Source of the DNA: Rhyzopertha dominica
Lineage: Eukaryota > Arthropoda > Insecta > Coleoptera > Bostrichidae
Assembly: GCA_025024175.1 (NCBI GenBank)
Contig: QCXZ01000064.1
Coordinates: 61,587,325 to 61,651,324 of the forward strand
Length of the DNA: 64,000 nucleotides
Reading direction: 5' to 3'
Positions 32,190 to 43,400 of the stretch are shown piece by piece (position 1 is the stretch's first letter; every line of letters begins with the position of its first letter). The position numbers were made by a program, and so were the translations under genes. Below the pieces are notes generated by a model. That model was not told where the DNA came from. It made no database searches and saw nothing but the letters and a program-made list of their open reading frames with translations.

Positions 32190-33585
32190 AATTCGAAGGT
32201 AAAGTATCAAGCAACGATATATGAGACTTATGCAGAGGGTTTTACAGCTTGATGGTCGGCCGTCCTAAACTATTGGGATTAGTGGCACGCTTCAAAGTTC
32301 CTAAATGGGCCGTATTCAAAAAAATCTTGTTGGCTAAAATTTTAACATTTCCAGTATAAATTTTTGAAATTTGCTAGTTGTGATAATTTAGCAATCAATA
32401 AAACAGAAGCTTTTATAACAAATTTTATTTAATGCAGACCTGATACTAACTGGCGCGACCCGCGATCAATTTTTATGTGATACTTTATTGGGTTTAAATT
32501 TTCCGTTGTATAAAATAAAAGCCTTTGCATGTCATAACGAATTTATACACATTAAATATAAAAACATACAAATTAGTAAGTAGAAAATTATTTACATTTG
32601 TTAGAAAAAATTTACAATAGCGCACAATAAAATTTATACACGGTATCGATTATGTTCATTTCAGCTTGTTAATAAGCACATTACAACAGTCACAAACTAA
32701 AAAAAATTGCTCACTATCACTTTCACTGCTAAAATCATGATTAGCTTCTATTATTAATTCTTGTACATGCTGCACTGAATTTCTCCATGTATCGACACTT
32801 GTTATTTCAGCTTCGTGTCTAATTTTTAGCAGCATTTCATTGCTAAATTTTGCACCTGTGTTCCCTCGTCGAATTCTTTGTTTCAACTGCCCCCATATCA
32901 TTTCAATGGGGTTGAAAATGCAATGATATGGGAGTAATCGTAGAAGTCCACAATCAGAAGCGAGAATGTCAATTTTAAATTTCTTTGAAAAATCTTTTGT
33001 GTCAAGCACTTCCAACGATTGTTTTTTTTTGTCTAGTCCTCTTCGAAATATAAATCTTCTGTTCTTAAAAACTCTTGAATGGTTGCCTTATTAGTTGTAT
33101 TTGGAATTTTATCAAGTTTTCAAACACTTCTGCATTCATATTAGAATGATAATCGGTTTAAAATCAGCAATAATCTGTTTGACCAGTTGCCCTACGAAAT
33201 GTATTTGTCACAAACGCCTCTTAATAAGTATGTATGACTGAATAAGTAAAAAATATTGCACTTGGTACGCTTATATGTTGTAAAACTTTAAAATATAACT
33301 AAACACGTATGCCTTCAATACCGTTTATAGTATGAGTAGAATAGTTCCAATTTCTTCTTATTTCCAAAAAAAATATACAGGTAGAAACTACGTTTATAAC
33401 CCTCCGAATTAAAAGAAGTTTTTAACCTGTAAAGAAACAGGGCAGAGGACGATTGCACACCGCGATCAAAAATTAGAAATTGGAATGTTTACCATTCATG
33501 GTTATAAAAATAGTTACTACTCATTAAATTAGGAAAGAATTCAAATAATAATGCCAAATAATGCTCATTGATTTATGTGTACGGA
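32190..33585 (-). mobile_element. DD82E-like IS630-Tc1-mariner element, copy C
   Basis: A minus-strand copy that aligns with copy A nearly end to end, from AAGTATCAAGCAACG at 32200 to GTGTACGG at about 33585. It lacks about 54 bp between two GGTCGGCCGTC blocks found in copy A. The flanks beyond these limits do not match, so they approximate the true ends. Confidence 0.7.
32656..33160 (-). pseudogene. DD82E-like transposase C-terminal half, copy C
   Basis: The frame at 32656-33015 reads EVLDTKDFSKKFKIDILAS, then LPYHCIFNPIEMIWGQLKQR with the catalytic Glu, EAEITSVDTWRNSVQHV and a C-terminus DCCNVLINKLK. The Asp region upstream, near 33100-33140, is deleted: the sequence jumps from FENLIKFQI-like to the linker. 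Without that Asp the protein would be inactive. Confidence 0.7.
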
Positions 33586-33729
33586 AAAGAAATTCTACAA
33601 AAGCTTAAACATATTTTTGGATACGGTCCACTTTGCTGCAAAACAGTGGTTCCCCGTCTGTTATTTACGACAGCTTCAGGTAATACTTGTAAACCATTGT
33701 GAGCGGTAATCAGTTGTTCATATAATGAG

Positions 33730-33910
33730 TCCCATAGATTGTTGCTTGCAACTATAAGATGAAGTTACCCTTATTACTACCATACGAAAGATTAAATCAT
33801 TGTCGGGTATTATTAGTAAAACAGGTCCCAAAGCTAACCCGTGGGGAACTCCAAAATCAAAAAGTGCGGAAATCTCAGAATCTCAGTAAACAAGCCTGTA
33901 TGTTTGATAG
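33730..33910 (-). pseudogene. LINE reverse transcriptase remnant
   Basis: On the minus strand the sequence reads DFGVPHGLALGPVLLIIPDN, a damaged form of the GVPQGSVLGPVLFLIYIND block of non-LTR reverse transcriptases. Nothing else of the element is recognisable nearby. Confidence 0.5.
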
Positions 33911-34290
33911 AGTTGGTGACATTCAGCGTCGATTTCGAAAAATCCCCCAACCACCCCTTGAAACCTCCAATGGCAATAATTTAATAAGACGATTTAAGAG
34001 CCCGCACCCCCAATAATTTACGGTAATGCGCATCACCGTGCCTCCTGGCACAGTGTTGATACCATTAATGCTACATATACACGTCGTGTATCCGTAATTT
34101 ACAACTGTATAACGTACGGCCGTGGATTACTTTCACGTTTAACAAATGGGAAACGTCCCGTTGCGGCTGTCCGAATATAAATAACGGGCGTTCAAACGTT
34201 ATGATGCATGTGACGGGATCCTGATGGCGGATCGCCACAGGGGATTCACCGTTCCTCTGGATTTCCTGCTACGTGGTGTCCGACGCCTAA
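33911..34290. other. GC-rich non-coding island
   Basis: CG-rich stretch with no domain-bearing frame, followed by AT-rich DNA with a poly-C run near 34524. Candidate regulatory DNA by composition only. Confidence 0.3.
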
Positions 34291-34604
34291 AATTTACTAC
34301 TGAGAGGTGAAGTGTTGAAATTTGTTACTATCCCGGTCGCCTCAAGTTCAAAAATGACTGGGTACGATGAAAAAGGATAAACTGCGTACAGCGTCTAACA
34401 AAAGTTAGGGATCTATAAGGTCTGTCTTCCCAAAACGCTGTAAGTGCCAATAAAACACTGATTTTTGGGGTTACAAAAATTCTTCACTGGCTGAATTGCC
34501 TAACAGGGCAATATAATGAGGACAGCCCCCCCCCCCCTGCTGACGAACTAGTTCATCTTTTATTCATGATGTCAAAGATGTGGAAATATCTAGATAATCC
34601 TACG

Positions 34605-35870
34605 TGTGCGAATCGGGTGCCCAAAAAGTAAAAAGAAAAACATGAATCCGTGAAAAGTGCAGTATTTTTTTCAGATTTACATTACAGAAGATGCTCAAAA
34701 TGTTCCCCATTTACTTCCTGGCAGTAATGCAGCCTTGAGTAGAAGTTTTCTAATGTTGTTTATAGCCTATTTGGAGGTAAGTTCTGAATTTCTGCCCTGA
34801 TTCGTCCTTTTAAATCTTCTGCACATTGTGGCCGATCAGCATAAATACGATTTTTCAGATACCTTCACAGGAAAAAATCAAGCGGCGTCAGATCAGGGGA
34901 ACGTGCTGGGCATCCTATCGCTGCGTGCCTAACAATCCGTCTAGAAATATCGCATTAAAATATCCACGAACGTTGACTGCAAAATGGGGCGGTGCACCAT
35001 CTAGCTGAAACCATATCTGTTCAGAAGAACGCGCAAGCATTTTCCCGATTGACCGCATTCAAAATTCAATCGATGAAACTTGTTCCATCCAATGTGGATT
35101 TGTGTCCGGCCAATATCTGCAATTATGTCTATTTACATTGCCATTGAGGCAAAAAGTCGCTTCATCAGAAAACATAATCCAATTTAAAATGTGTCTATCT
35201 TCATCTATCATATTCATAGCTGTATCGCAAAATTCTACCCTACGATTGAAATCATCTTTCCTCAGTTCTTGTGAATTTTGTACAGATAAAACTTCTCTTT
35301 TTTTCAAAATTTTCTGAACAGATCTTTTGCTAATATGGTGAGTGAGAGCACGCTGTTGTACGGAAACTTGGAATTCTCTTGCACATCTAAAAGGACATTC
35401 AACCTTTGTATACGTCCTGGTTTTTGACGATTTTTAACACAGCCTATTTCCTCAAAACGTGGTAATTTTTTAATACGATCTTCATGAATTGCATCGTAGA
35501 GTGCAACTACTTCCGAATAACTTCGTCTTCTTTCTCCATAACTAGTCATCATCAAAATTTCGATGCGATCATGTTCAGTTAACTGAGGCATTAAGATTGC
35601 AAATAACAAACTGAATGAAAATTATCGCCAGTCACGAGGAAAATGGAGACACCTGGAGTTTTTCGTCTTACTTGACGATAACGAATATGGTTTTTTGCAA
35701 GATCCAAGTTTGTTATCGACTTTTCTCAACTCAGAACTGTGCAAGTGTGATACAATTTTGAATAAATGCAACTTGCGCCCATATCTCGAAAACGAGAGCT
35801 GACACGGAGAAAATGCATTTTAATTATCGGTCGAACAGACCCTGAAATATCCTGTAGGTTCCATAATTTA
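34605..35870 (-). mobile_element. Mariner-like element family B, copy 1 (left end lost)
   Basis: The right-end sequence near 35800-35870 (GGTTCCATAATTTATGG, complement) corresponds to the terminal repeat of the copies at 42.7 and 46.6 kb, which begin CGCTACAAAGTATGGAAC. Similarity to the 46.6-kb copy starts at about 34605 with AAAAAGTAAAAAG. The left inverted repeat is missing, so this is a truncated element. Confidence 0.65.
34640..35609 (-). pseudogene. Mariner-like transposase family B, degenerate
   Basis: The start lies near 35590: MPQLTEHDRIEILMMTSYGE, then RRSYSEVVALYDAIH. The frame at 35059-35307 has DFNRRVEFCDTAMNMID, the first catalytic Asp in MFSDEATFCLNGNVNRHN and PHWMEQV. Across stops the C-terminal half gives DGAPPHF and RSPDLTPLDFFL with the other two Asp, and finally NFYSRLHYCQEVNGEHFEHL. 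Same broad group as family A (SPDLTPLDFF) but a separate lineage. Several indels; inactive. Confidence 0.7.
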
Positions 35871-35880
35871 TGGACATATA

Positions 35881-36010
35881 TGGTAACATTGCAAGCTATG
35901 CTGCTATTGTAGGCTTTTTTAAACTATTTATGTCATTTTCTTAACTTAACTCGCATTCTTTGATTCGCTGTATCCACGCAGCAATAGTTATACGTGATGC
36001 TTGAAAGTGT
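35881..36010. repeat. Dispersed repeat copy 2, first half
   Basis: Matches 26983-27110 (GGTAACATTGCAAGCTATGC to GATGCTTGAAAGTG). The second half follows only after 413 bp, at 36424-36490, so this copy seems to have been split by an insertion at 36011-36423. Confidence 0.6.
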
Positions 36011-36423
36011 GATGTCAGAGCCTTGATGCATGAACTAATATTTTCTCCCGTGCTGGGCAAAGATCTGGTAACAGAAAAACCAAGATTTTTGCACCAAACC
36101 ATTCAACTATATAGCTGAGTTGCCTCCCGCATGGGACCTCAGTACCTGCTGACCATAGTCGGCTATGCTAACAAAAATCTCTTCAGTTTTGAATCTTGAG
36201 AGTGAAAGTGATATCGAACACAGATCTAGAATTGGCAGTTCATTTATTGTTTTAAATAACAATTTTCAGCAGCATTGCTACAATTTGTTAACCCTCTAAA
36301 TTTGATCTTGTTTAGTAATAAATTAGTTGTTTTGAGATCGTTTCGTATTATTTATGATTACACCAAATCTCCCTATTTAAGTGAGCAGTGCATCGAAGGT
36401 ACGTTTAATTAAAATAACACAAC

Positions 36424-36490
36424 GTAGGTAAGTACTGGACGATCACATATCAATCTAAATCTCTACGAACCTGGGTATGTTACATTACAG
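36424..36490. repeat. Dispersed repeat copy 2, second half
   Basis: GTAGGTAAGTACTGGACGAT through CTACGAACCTGGGTATGT and TACATTACAG match 27115-27180, and more distantly 42122-42185. Confidence 0.6.
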
Positions 36491-38690
36491 TACTGAGTTT
36501 TTTTTTTATTGTTTTAAATGACAGACAATGAAAATTCCTAAGGTATAGAACTGGCTGCCTTTAAATGAAACAGTACTGCCTATTCATTGCATTTCATGTA
36601 GGTACACAATATTCTATTGACCTATCCAGGTCCTTTTGGGATTACTGAAACATTTTTCTACGTCGTTTCGGAGAAATCGTTTTTAATTTTGTCGTTTTAG
36701 GAGGCGTGTGATGCACCCTTGCGAAACGACACGTGTTGGCGACACCTTTTGTATACATAACACAATGTGAACGCATTTGTTCCCTCCCCATTTTCCTAAA
36801 GGAGAGATATAAAGCGACTATCGCATTCTGCAATCTGCAACCTCACGAAGGGATGGATTGTATACGACAGGATCACCTTTTCGCTCGACGGTATTAGAGT
36901 ATAAGGGATTTAAATTAAAATGGTTGAAATCATTTACTTGCACGAAAATAGTTTAGAATTCACAGGTGATTGGTTACGGAAAAAAAATTCAAACACAGCT
37001 ATTTTATTTAATATATTTTTTGTCTGTTATCCTAAGAGCACTACATTAGAAAAACATGTATTATAGCCAATTTCAAAACAATTCCATAAATGATATATAA
37101 ATCATTGTAGTGCATTTGGTTGCGTCAAAGTAGAAAAGAGCTTCAAAGCAACTGCTATTTTATAGGATTATATCTTCCACGCAGAAGTATAATATGCAAT
37201 GGTAAATTACTAAAGCACGGCAATCATTAGGTTCTGTATTCATCATAAGAATATATATCAACACATGCTCTCTACACCGGTGTTTATTACTAACTTAGAG
37301 ATAAGTAAAAAATAAGCATATTTAATGTTAGTGTTTACAGATAATTATGATGAAGCAGAAGTAAAGACAGAGTTTATGATTAGCGATATCTTATTTGCAA
37401 GCCTTTGACAATCCAATTGCATTCAACAACTGAAAAGATTTATTTCAATACTGAAAACAGTAAATAGTTTCTTCTAACAGGGATTACACTGTATAGTGTC
37501 ATGGTAAGCATTTAGGTGTTAGGTGCGTAGTCGTTCCAAATGTTTAAACTTTAAATCTTTCTCTGAACTATTTTACCATAAATCACACTAAAAATAATAT
37601 CTCTTAAATTATTTTGATTAGAAGTATATACTACGAAAAAAATCCATAATATTTGATTTCTAGTCAGATAGTTTTAACGACATTAGTTCTTGCTTATAGT
37701 AAAGATAGAGTGATTACAGATGATTCAATGGATTTTGAATAAATATAGATATTTCGCAAAGTAAATGATACATTGTAGGAAAAAACACACTTTCAAGTAT
37801 CTTACGCATCATTACAAATGTTCTATATGCTCTCATTGTGTTACACGACAAATATTTAATGTGGTCGCGTTCAACATTCACTTCTCTATGTCAATGAAGG
37901 CGAAGCTTCATCTTGACAGTGAAGTTCTTTGACATATTAAAAGTTTATTTATTTTTTGAGACACTTCGTCAATACCATTCTTGTCATTCGTTGTTTGTTA
38001 AAATAATTTAGAATTTACGCGAAGGTGTTTGAATAATTTTCAACAACGACATTGACCAAATGCATCGAAGTTCAAAGAGACTATGTCGAAAAAGAAGCAT
38101 ATAATTAATTTCATGTTTTGTGTCTTTCTATACCAGGAACAGTATTTTACATTAATGCGATTATTGCATTTTCCAGTTATGATTCTAATTTTTTATATTG
38201 TTGGAGGCTTCTGCGGCAGTGGTCCAATAAATTTTTATCTCTGGGTTGGAATCGTCTTCGAAAGCTTGCAAAAAAACATATATCTGGTCATTAACTTTTT
38301 CTTTACTTATTGAGCACAATTATCTATACACGGTAACTTTACATGTCTATTTCTTATTTCTAAGTTCATAAATTTTTCGGAATAATTTAAAGGTGTAGTA
38401 AGCATATGGTATATATTTTAAGCATAGTATTCCTCTACACCATATATACACCTGTAAATATAATTCCGGACAGAAAAGTGCGACAAGACGCTGGTTCGTC
38501 GATATTTAATAATTTTGGATTTGAGTTGCAGAAGAAAATTAAATTGAGCTAAAAGTTAACTGTTGTAGGATGAGTTTACGTTATTTAAAAAATGAAGTTT
38601 CATTATAAGTAAATTAATAAACGCCAAGTGTTTATGGAATCTCCACGAATTTCAGAATGGTGAGTAAATTACATAATAAACCAAGTTAGA
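36491..38690. other. AT-rich region without recognisable genes
   Basis: Open frames at 36642-36833 and 38083-38313 have no domains. The latter is strongly hydrophobic but lies in very AT-rich DNA with no flanking exons, so it is not called. No repeat termini found. Confidence 0.4.
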
Positions 38691-38693
38691 AAA

Positions 38694-38770
38694 TGACGGC
38701 TGAAGTTTTTGAAAATTGGTTTAAGAGTAAACTACTACCAAAGCTTCCATCCAATGCAGTTATTGTGTGA
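38694..38770 (+). pseudogene. Short DD82E-like transposase fragment
   Basis: MTAEVFENWFKSKLLPKLPS followed by NAVIV matches the block upstream of the catalytic Asp in copies A and B (NAEVFENWFKNILLPKLPPN). It is more diverged than those copies and stops before the Asp, so it is an older relic. Confidence 0.55.
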
Positions 38771-38969
38771 TATTTCAGAAAAGGCTTTCATCCTTTGCGT
38801 TCAACTGATCCACTGGCTGTTAAGAACAAATGTTGCTCCACTTCTGAATATGCAATTCCGAAGATAATGACGGAAATTGGACATAAGAAGATGGAAAACT
38901 TTAATGACAAGCATCCTCTACTAATCATCCACATGACACTTTAATTACTCTATCAAAAATTATGCATGC

Positions 38970-39450
38970 TCGACCTTCCTCGCGTCGAAACGCATCCCCA
39001 ACGCAAACGACCGAATGACAACTACGTCATCAGCGTTCGCGAAACTGATTGTTGTTTATTGGGCAATAATTAAACAGTTCGCGAACCATCCTGAAATATA
39101 ATTATGGACACGGTGTTTTTTCCCCTCCGCTTAATGTTCCCGATGTCGGGAGCAGCAGACCAAAGGAACAGTGGTCATCGCTATGGAAACGCGCGCTTCG
39201 CCCCCCATCCATGGCCGGCTCTACCAATTTGCCTCAGACCACCCAGCTAGTGTATTACAGAAGACATGCACATTAAATTATATCATTAAACCAGCTACAC
39301 TTGCACGGTGTATTTATTGAAAAGCGGCCTGACGCTACACGTTTATGGAACGTTTCGATTATGGGAGTACTTAAGGGAACCCCCGAGGTGGTGGTGAGCA
39401 AATGCTTGCGCTTTGGCTGGCATAAATTGGAGGAACGTTGTGGATGGAAG
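38970..39450. other. GC-rich non-coding islands
   Basis: Two CG-rich patches (about 38975-39240 and 39300-39440) with no coherent frame. Similar in character to the islands at 9.7, 13.2 and 29.5 kb. Candidate regulatory DNA by composition only. Confidence 0.3.
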
Positions 39451-39647
39451 TGATCTGGCAAGTCAATTCATGACTCTTTTATTTCAAGCCTATACGTTGA
39501 TTTACTCAGTGTACCATTTTCTTCATTTTTCCAAATAACGTATGTAACAAAAGTTTTGGTAAAAATTTATGAAGGCTAATACAAAGTAGAAAATTAACAA
39601 TACTGAAAATTACATTTTACAAGGGTGAATGCTTTCAGCGTCCATAA

Positions 39648-41865
39648 TATAAGATAATATTTACTCGGAAAGATCGCTGTCGCTTGAAACCACTGACAAA
39701 ATGTTATTAGTCTGACGTTTCGTTTACACCTGTAATCTCTGTGAAAGAAGAACAACCTCAAAATTTTCCTGGCACAAGTTCAAACAAAATTTTGAAAGTA
39801 AATAAACAAATCACCAAGGAAGCGAGACGTCATAGAAACAACGCGCCAACCTGATACAAAAGAACCTGACGACGAAAAAGGAACTATCTACCTGCTAGAT
39901 ATACACGAATTACTTGATAAGATAGCGTTCCAAATGTCACCTAACTCATAATTTCTACATTCCCTATTAAAATTATTAGTAATTTCTATAGCTTCTTTAT
40001 CAGACATTTGTGATAATATTTTTCTCTATGTAAGATTTTCGTTTTATCAGTCAATCATGTGTTTAGTCAAATATGAGTGTTCAGCTACGGAAGATTTATC
40101 TATCTGTTGCAGCCTAATAGCACGTATGTGTTCTGTCAAACGCGTACCTACTTTTCTTTTAGTTTGACCTATGTAACACTTGCCACAAGAACAAGTAATT
40201 TTGTAAACACCTTCACTCTCTAAATGTACTTTATCTTTAGTAGAACTTTTATCTAATTTATTATATGTACTATCAACAACTAAAATATCGTGTTTTCTAA
40301 GCACTTTTATTAAAAACTGACCAAATATTCTTCCTATAACCATTTCTCACTAGCGCTGATTTAAGATGATATATTTCTTTTGTAAAGAACTTTCGTCTGA
40401 TATCCTTTGTGCTCTAATAAATAACGTCCTTATAAGACTATTCTTTTGAGAGGGAGGGTGGTGGGATGTGGCATGTAAATATCTGTCTGTGTGTGTTGGT
40501 TTCCTGTAAACCTTGTGTCCTAACTGTCCCTGCTTTCTAATTCCATAGTAATTCTATGTCAGGATTTTGACTGTTCAAATGATTTAGAAACCTAACTCTT
40601 CTATACCGTGAGGCCAAATAACAAAAGTGTCATCTACGTACCTATACCAACATTTTGGCTTAAACTGAAAACTGTTTATCGCTACCTGTACAAAATTTTC
40701 CATAAACAAATTGGCTACTAGAGGACTTAGAGGTGAACCCATCGCACAACCTGATTTTTGTTCATAAAAATTATCGTTCTATAAGAAATAAGTAGATTTT
40801 AAACAATGTTCAGATCATCTGGCANATCGTGTCACCTAGGGGATCGCTATTAAGCTTGGATTTGATGATATCTATCGTTTCAGGGATGGGTACTTTCGTA
40901 ANTAAAGAAACCACGTCAAAACTAACTAAATATCACCTTCTGAAATACTTAAACCTTTTATAATATCAATAAAGTCTGAAGAATTTTTGACGAAACTACT
41001 GGTTTTTCCTACATAAGGTTTTAAATAGTTAGCACAACATTTTGCCATTCTGTAAGAAGGACTGCCAATTATATTGACTATAGGTCTTAAGGGGACATTG
41101 GTTTTATGGATTTTGTGCAAACCATACAATTTAGGTACCTTACAATCGGAAACAATTAAAAGAGACTTCTCCACATTCGAAAGATTTGAATTTTTGATAA
41201 GATCATTAGTAATTTTGGAAATTTTTGAGGTAGGATCTCGGGATAATTTTTGATATGTTTCATCATCTAACAATTCTCTACTTTATTATCATAATCTGTT
41301 CTATCTAAAATTACTGTGACTGAACCTTTATCTACTATAGTAACTATAACGAACTTATCTGTATTCAAATCCTAAAGAGTCTTGATTTCCTCAGAAGTCA
41401 CATTAGGTTTGGAATACGTGCATTTCTAATAACGTGGCATACATCCATCCTAATCTTGTCCGCTTGATCTTTCGGAAGCAGTCTTGTACAAGATTCCACA
41501 GATGATATTATCTCCACTTTTGGAATTGTCCGTGCCATTACAGCAAAGTCCATCCCCTTCGCTAAATATTTACAGCAGCATCTGAGACACTCTTTTTTGA
41601 CAGGTTTATCACAGTGTTGTTAATGTAGGTTTTAACCATGTTATATGATTTGAACTTGTGTTTAATGGTTTTGAATTTCACGAATTTAAGTATGTTTTCT
41701 TCCCTGACCTTGTTAANGTGTTGTTTGTATACTTTTTGTGTAAACTTTATTTGAGATTCTTCGTCTTAGACAAAGATTACAGGTGTAATCGAAACGTCAG
41801 ACATAACTTTTTGTCAGTGTTTTCAAGANACAGCGATCTTTCCGAGAAAATATTATCTAGTATTA
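39648..41865 (-). mobile_element. Penelope-like retroelement with inverted terminal repeats
   Basis: Coding sequence on the minus strand is flanked by about 90 bp of inverted terminal sequence: 39648-39740 and 41768-41865 both carry GATTACAGGTGTAA, CGAAACGTCAGAC and ACAGCGATCTTTCCGAG in opposite orientation. Terminal repeats in direct or inverted order are typical of Penelope elements. The repeats contain a hairpin next to CGAAAC, reminiscent of the hammerhead motifs reported in this class. Unresolved bases lie at 40825, 40903, 41717 and 41828. Confidence 0.8.
39990..41620 (-). pseudogene. Penelope-like protein: reverse transcriptase plus GIY-YIG endonuclease
   Basis: In order on the minus strand: an N-terminal region (DFAVMARTIPKVEIISSVES); VTVILDRTDYDNKVRELLDD; the frame at 40926-41273 with KVPKLYGLHKIHK and PLRPIVNIIGSPSYRMAK; the RT palm with VSFDVVSLFTKVPIPETIDI, EQKSGCAMGSPLSPLVANLF and the catalytic YVDDTFVIWPHG; VYRKPTHTDRYLHATSHH; then GIY-YIG at 40047-40343 with GVYKITCSCGKCYIGQTKRK. 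The protein would prime and copy RNA at nicked DNA ends. At least four frame changes or stops, so it is inactive, but all key motifs are still legible. Confidence 0.85.
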
Positions 41866-42121
41866 CATTTTGTCACTAATCTAGAGCACATTTCAGGCAG
41901 AATGACAGGACGCCAGGTCCTAATAAAAGGTTCTAATAAAATTTTGGAAGACATTTTCGCATATATAGATTTGCATCTATAGCTTCGCCTCTAACATATC
42001 GAAATATAGGGGCGTGAAACACCAGCTTCAGAAATCGTATACCTTACTAATAGTTTGTCGGCGAATTTTGCTTTACATTTAAGTCTAACATTATCGGGAG
42101 TGTTCTCGATATCATCTGTAT
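41866..42121. other. Short spacer
   Basis: No feature recognised between the Penelope-like element and the dispersed-repeat relic. Confidence 0.3.
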
Positions 42122-42190
42122 TTAGTAGTTAGGTATTGGACGATTACATTTTAATCTAAATATCTTGGAACCTGGGTATGTTACCTACAT
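42122..42190. repeat. Dispersed repeat copy 3, second half only
   Basis: AGGTATTGGACGATTACAT and GGAACCTGGGTATGTTAC match the second half of the repeat at 27115-27180, with more substitutions. Confidence 0.5.
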
Positions 42191-42560
42191 TAAAGTATGT
42201 TAAATCTTCACGAATCCCGCTTAATGGGATTCGTTCTTGTTATCACCCGATACAAAACGATCTTCCCTGTTAACACCATGGCGCCGCAAAATGCCGTTTC
42301 GTCGAAACCAAGGAGATAGTCGACATACGCTGGGGAGCGAGCTTCTAGGTCGTAATTTACACTCGGTGCAGCAATAACTTGCGCGATGAGCCGCATATGA
42401 GACAAAACTTGCGTTGTTAACACGACACTAAAGAGATTCGACGGCGGTTAACGCGATCCGGGCACCGGCTGCGGTTCTGCGAAATCGACAAAATGACAAT
42501 TTGAAAAGCGAGGGCGGGAGAATTTTTATTGGCAGTTTGTGGGAGACCGGCTGAAGACAA
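42191..42560. other. GC-rich non-coding island with a hairpin
   Basis: CG-rich, with a strong palindrome near its left edge: CGAATCCC and GGGATTCG separated by six bases (about 42213-42235). No domain-bearing frame; the minus-strand frame at 42208-42423 is unsupported. Candidate regulatory DNA. Confidence 0.35.
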
Positions 42561-42697
42561 AGGGAAAGAACTTGGATTATTGCTGAGTGTAAAAGTTTGC
42601 GGGTCCTATATCGAGCATTGTTAGCTATTATCGATGATATATGAAAACAGAAGTTTAGTTCATAGCATGGCTAAACGGATAAAAAAATCGACGAAAC

Positions 42698-43400
42698 CGC
42701 TACAAAGTATGGAACTAGCTGGATATTTCAGGTCTCTCGTTTCCTAGATATGGGCGCAAGCTGCATTTTTTAATGGGAAGGGGGGTCAAAAGCCACATCA
42801 TAAAAAAGAATATTTTTTCCTGATTTCAAAAATGTATCACACTTGTACAATTCATTACTTCTGAGTTGAGAAAAGTGTGATAACAAACTTTGGTCTTGTA
42901 AAAAAAACATATTCGTTATCGCTAATTATAAGAAAAAAAACTCCAGGTGTCTCCATTTTCCTCATGACTGGTGATAATTTTTATTTACTTTGTTATTTGC
43001 AATCGCAATGCCTCAGTTAACTGAACAGAATCACATAGAAATTTTGACGATGATTATAGCTATGGAGATAGAAGGCGAAGTTATTCGGAAGTAGTTGCAC
43101 CCTACAATGCAATTCATGAAGTGAACCAATTGCCAGATCAATATTTCACTTATTACAAGGAGTGAGTGAAGATGATTTCGATCGTAAGATAAAATTTTGC
43201 GAAACTGCTATAAACATGATAGATGAAGATAGAAACATTTTAAGTTGGACTATGTTTTCTAATGAAGCGACTTTTTGCAAAGATTGGTGGGACTACAGCA
43301 GTATGAAAGGTTACAGATGACATTTTACGTCCAAACCTCGTTCCAAAAAATCGGTCGAACAGAACCTGCAATATCCTGCTGGTTCCATACTTTGTAGCGA
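42698..43400 (+). mobile_element. Mariner-like family B, internally deleted copy
   Basis: Both termini are present: CGCTACAAAGTATGGAAC at the left and its complement at the right. Inside, plus-strand remnants read MPQLTEQNHIEILTM and FDRKIKFCETAINMIDEDRN, up to MFSNEATFC where the first catalytic Asp has become Asn. The rest of the transposase is deleted, leaving a 0.7-kb derivative of the 1.5-kb family, a likely route to a MITE. Confidence 0.75.

Noticed and set aside
38083..38313. Hydrophobic 76-codon frame that could be a membrane protein
   Set aside because: Hydrophobicity follows from T-rich codons in AT-rich DNA; no family resemblance or splice context.
39990..40343. Stand-alone GIY-YIG homing endonuclease
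   Set aside because: It follows a Penelope-type reverse transcriptase in the same orientation and matches the usual C-terminal domain of that class.
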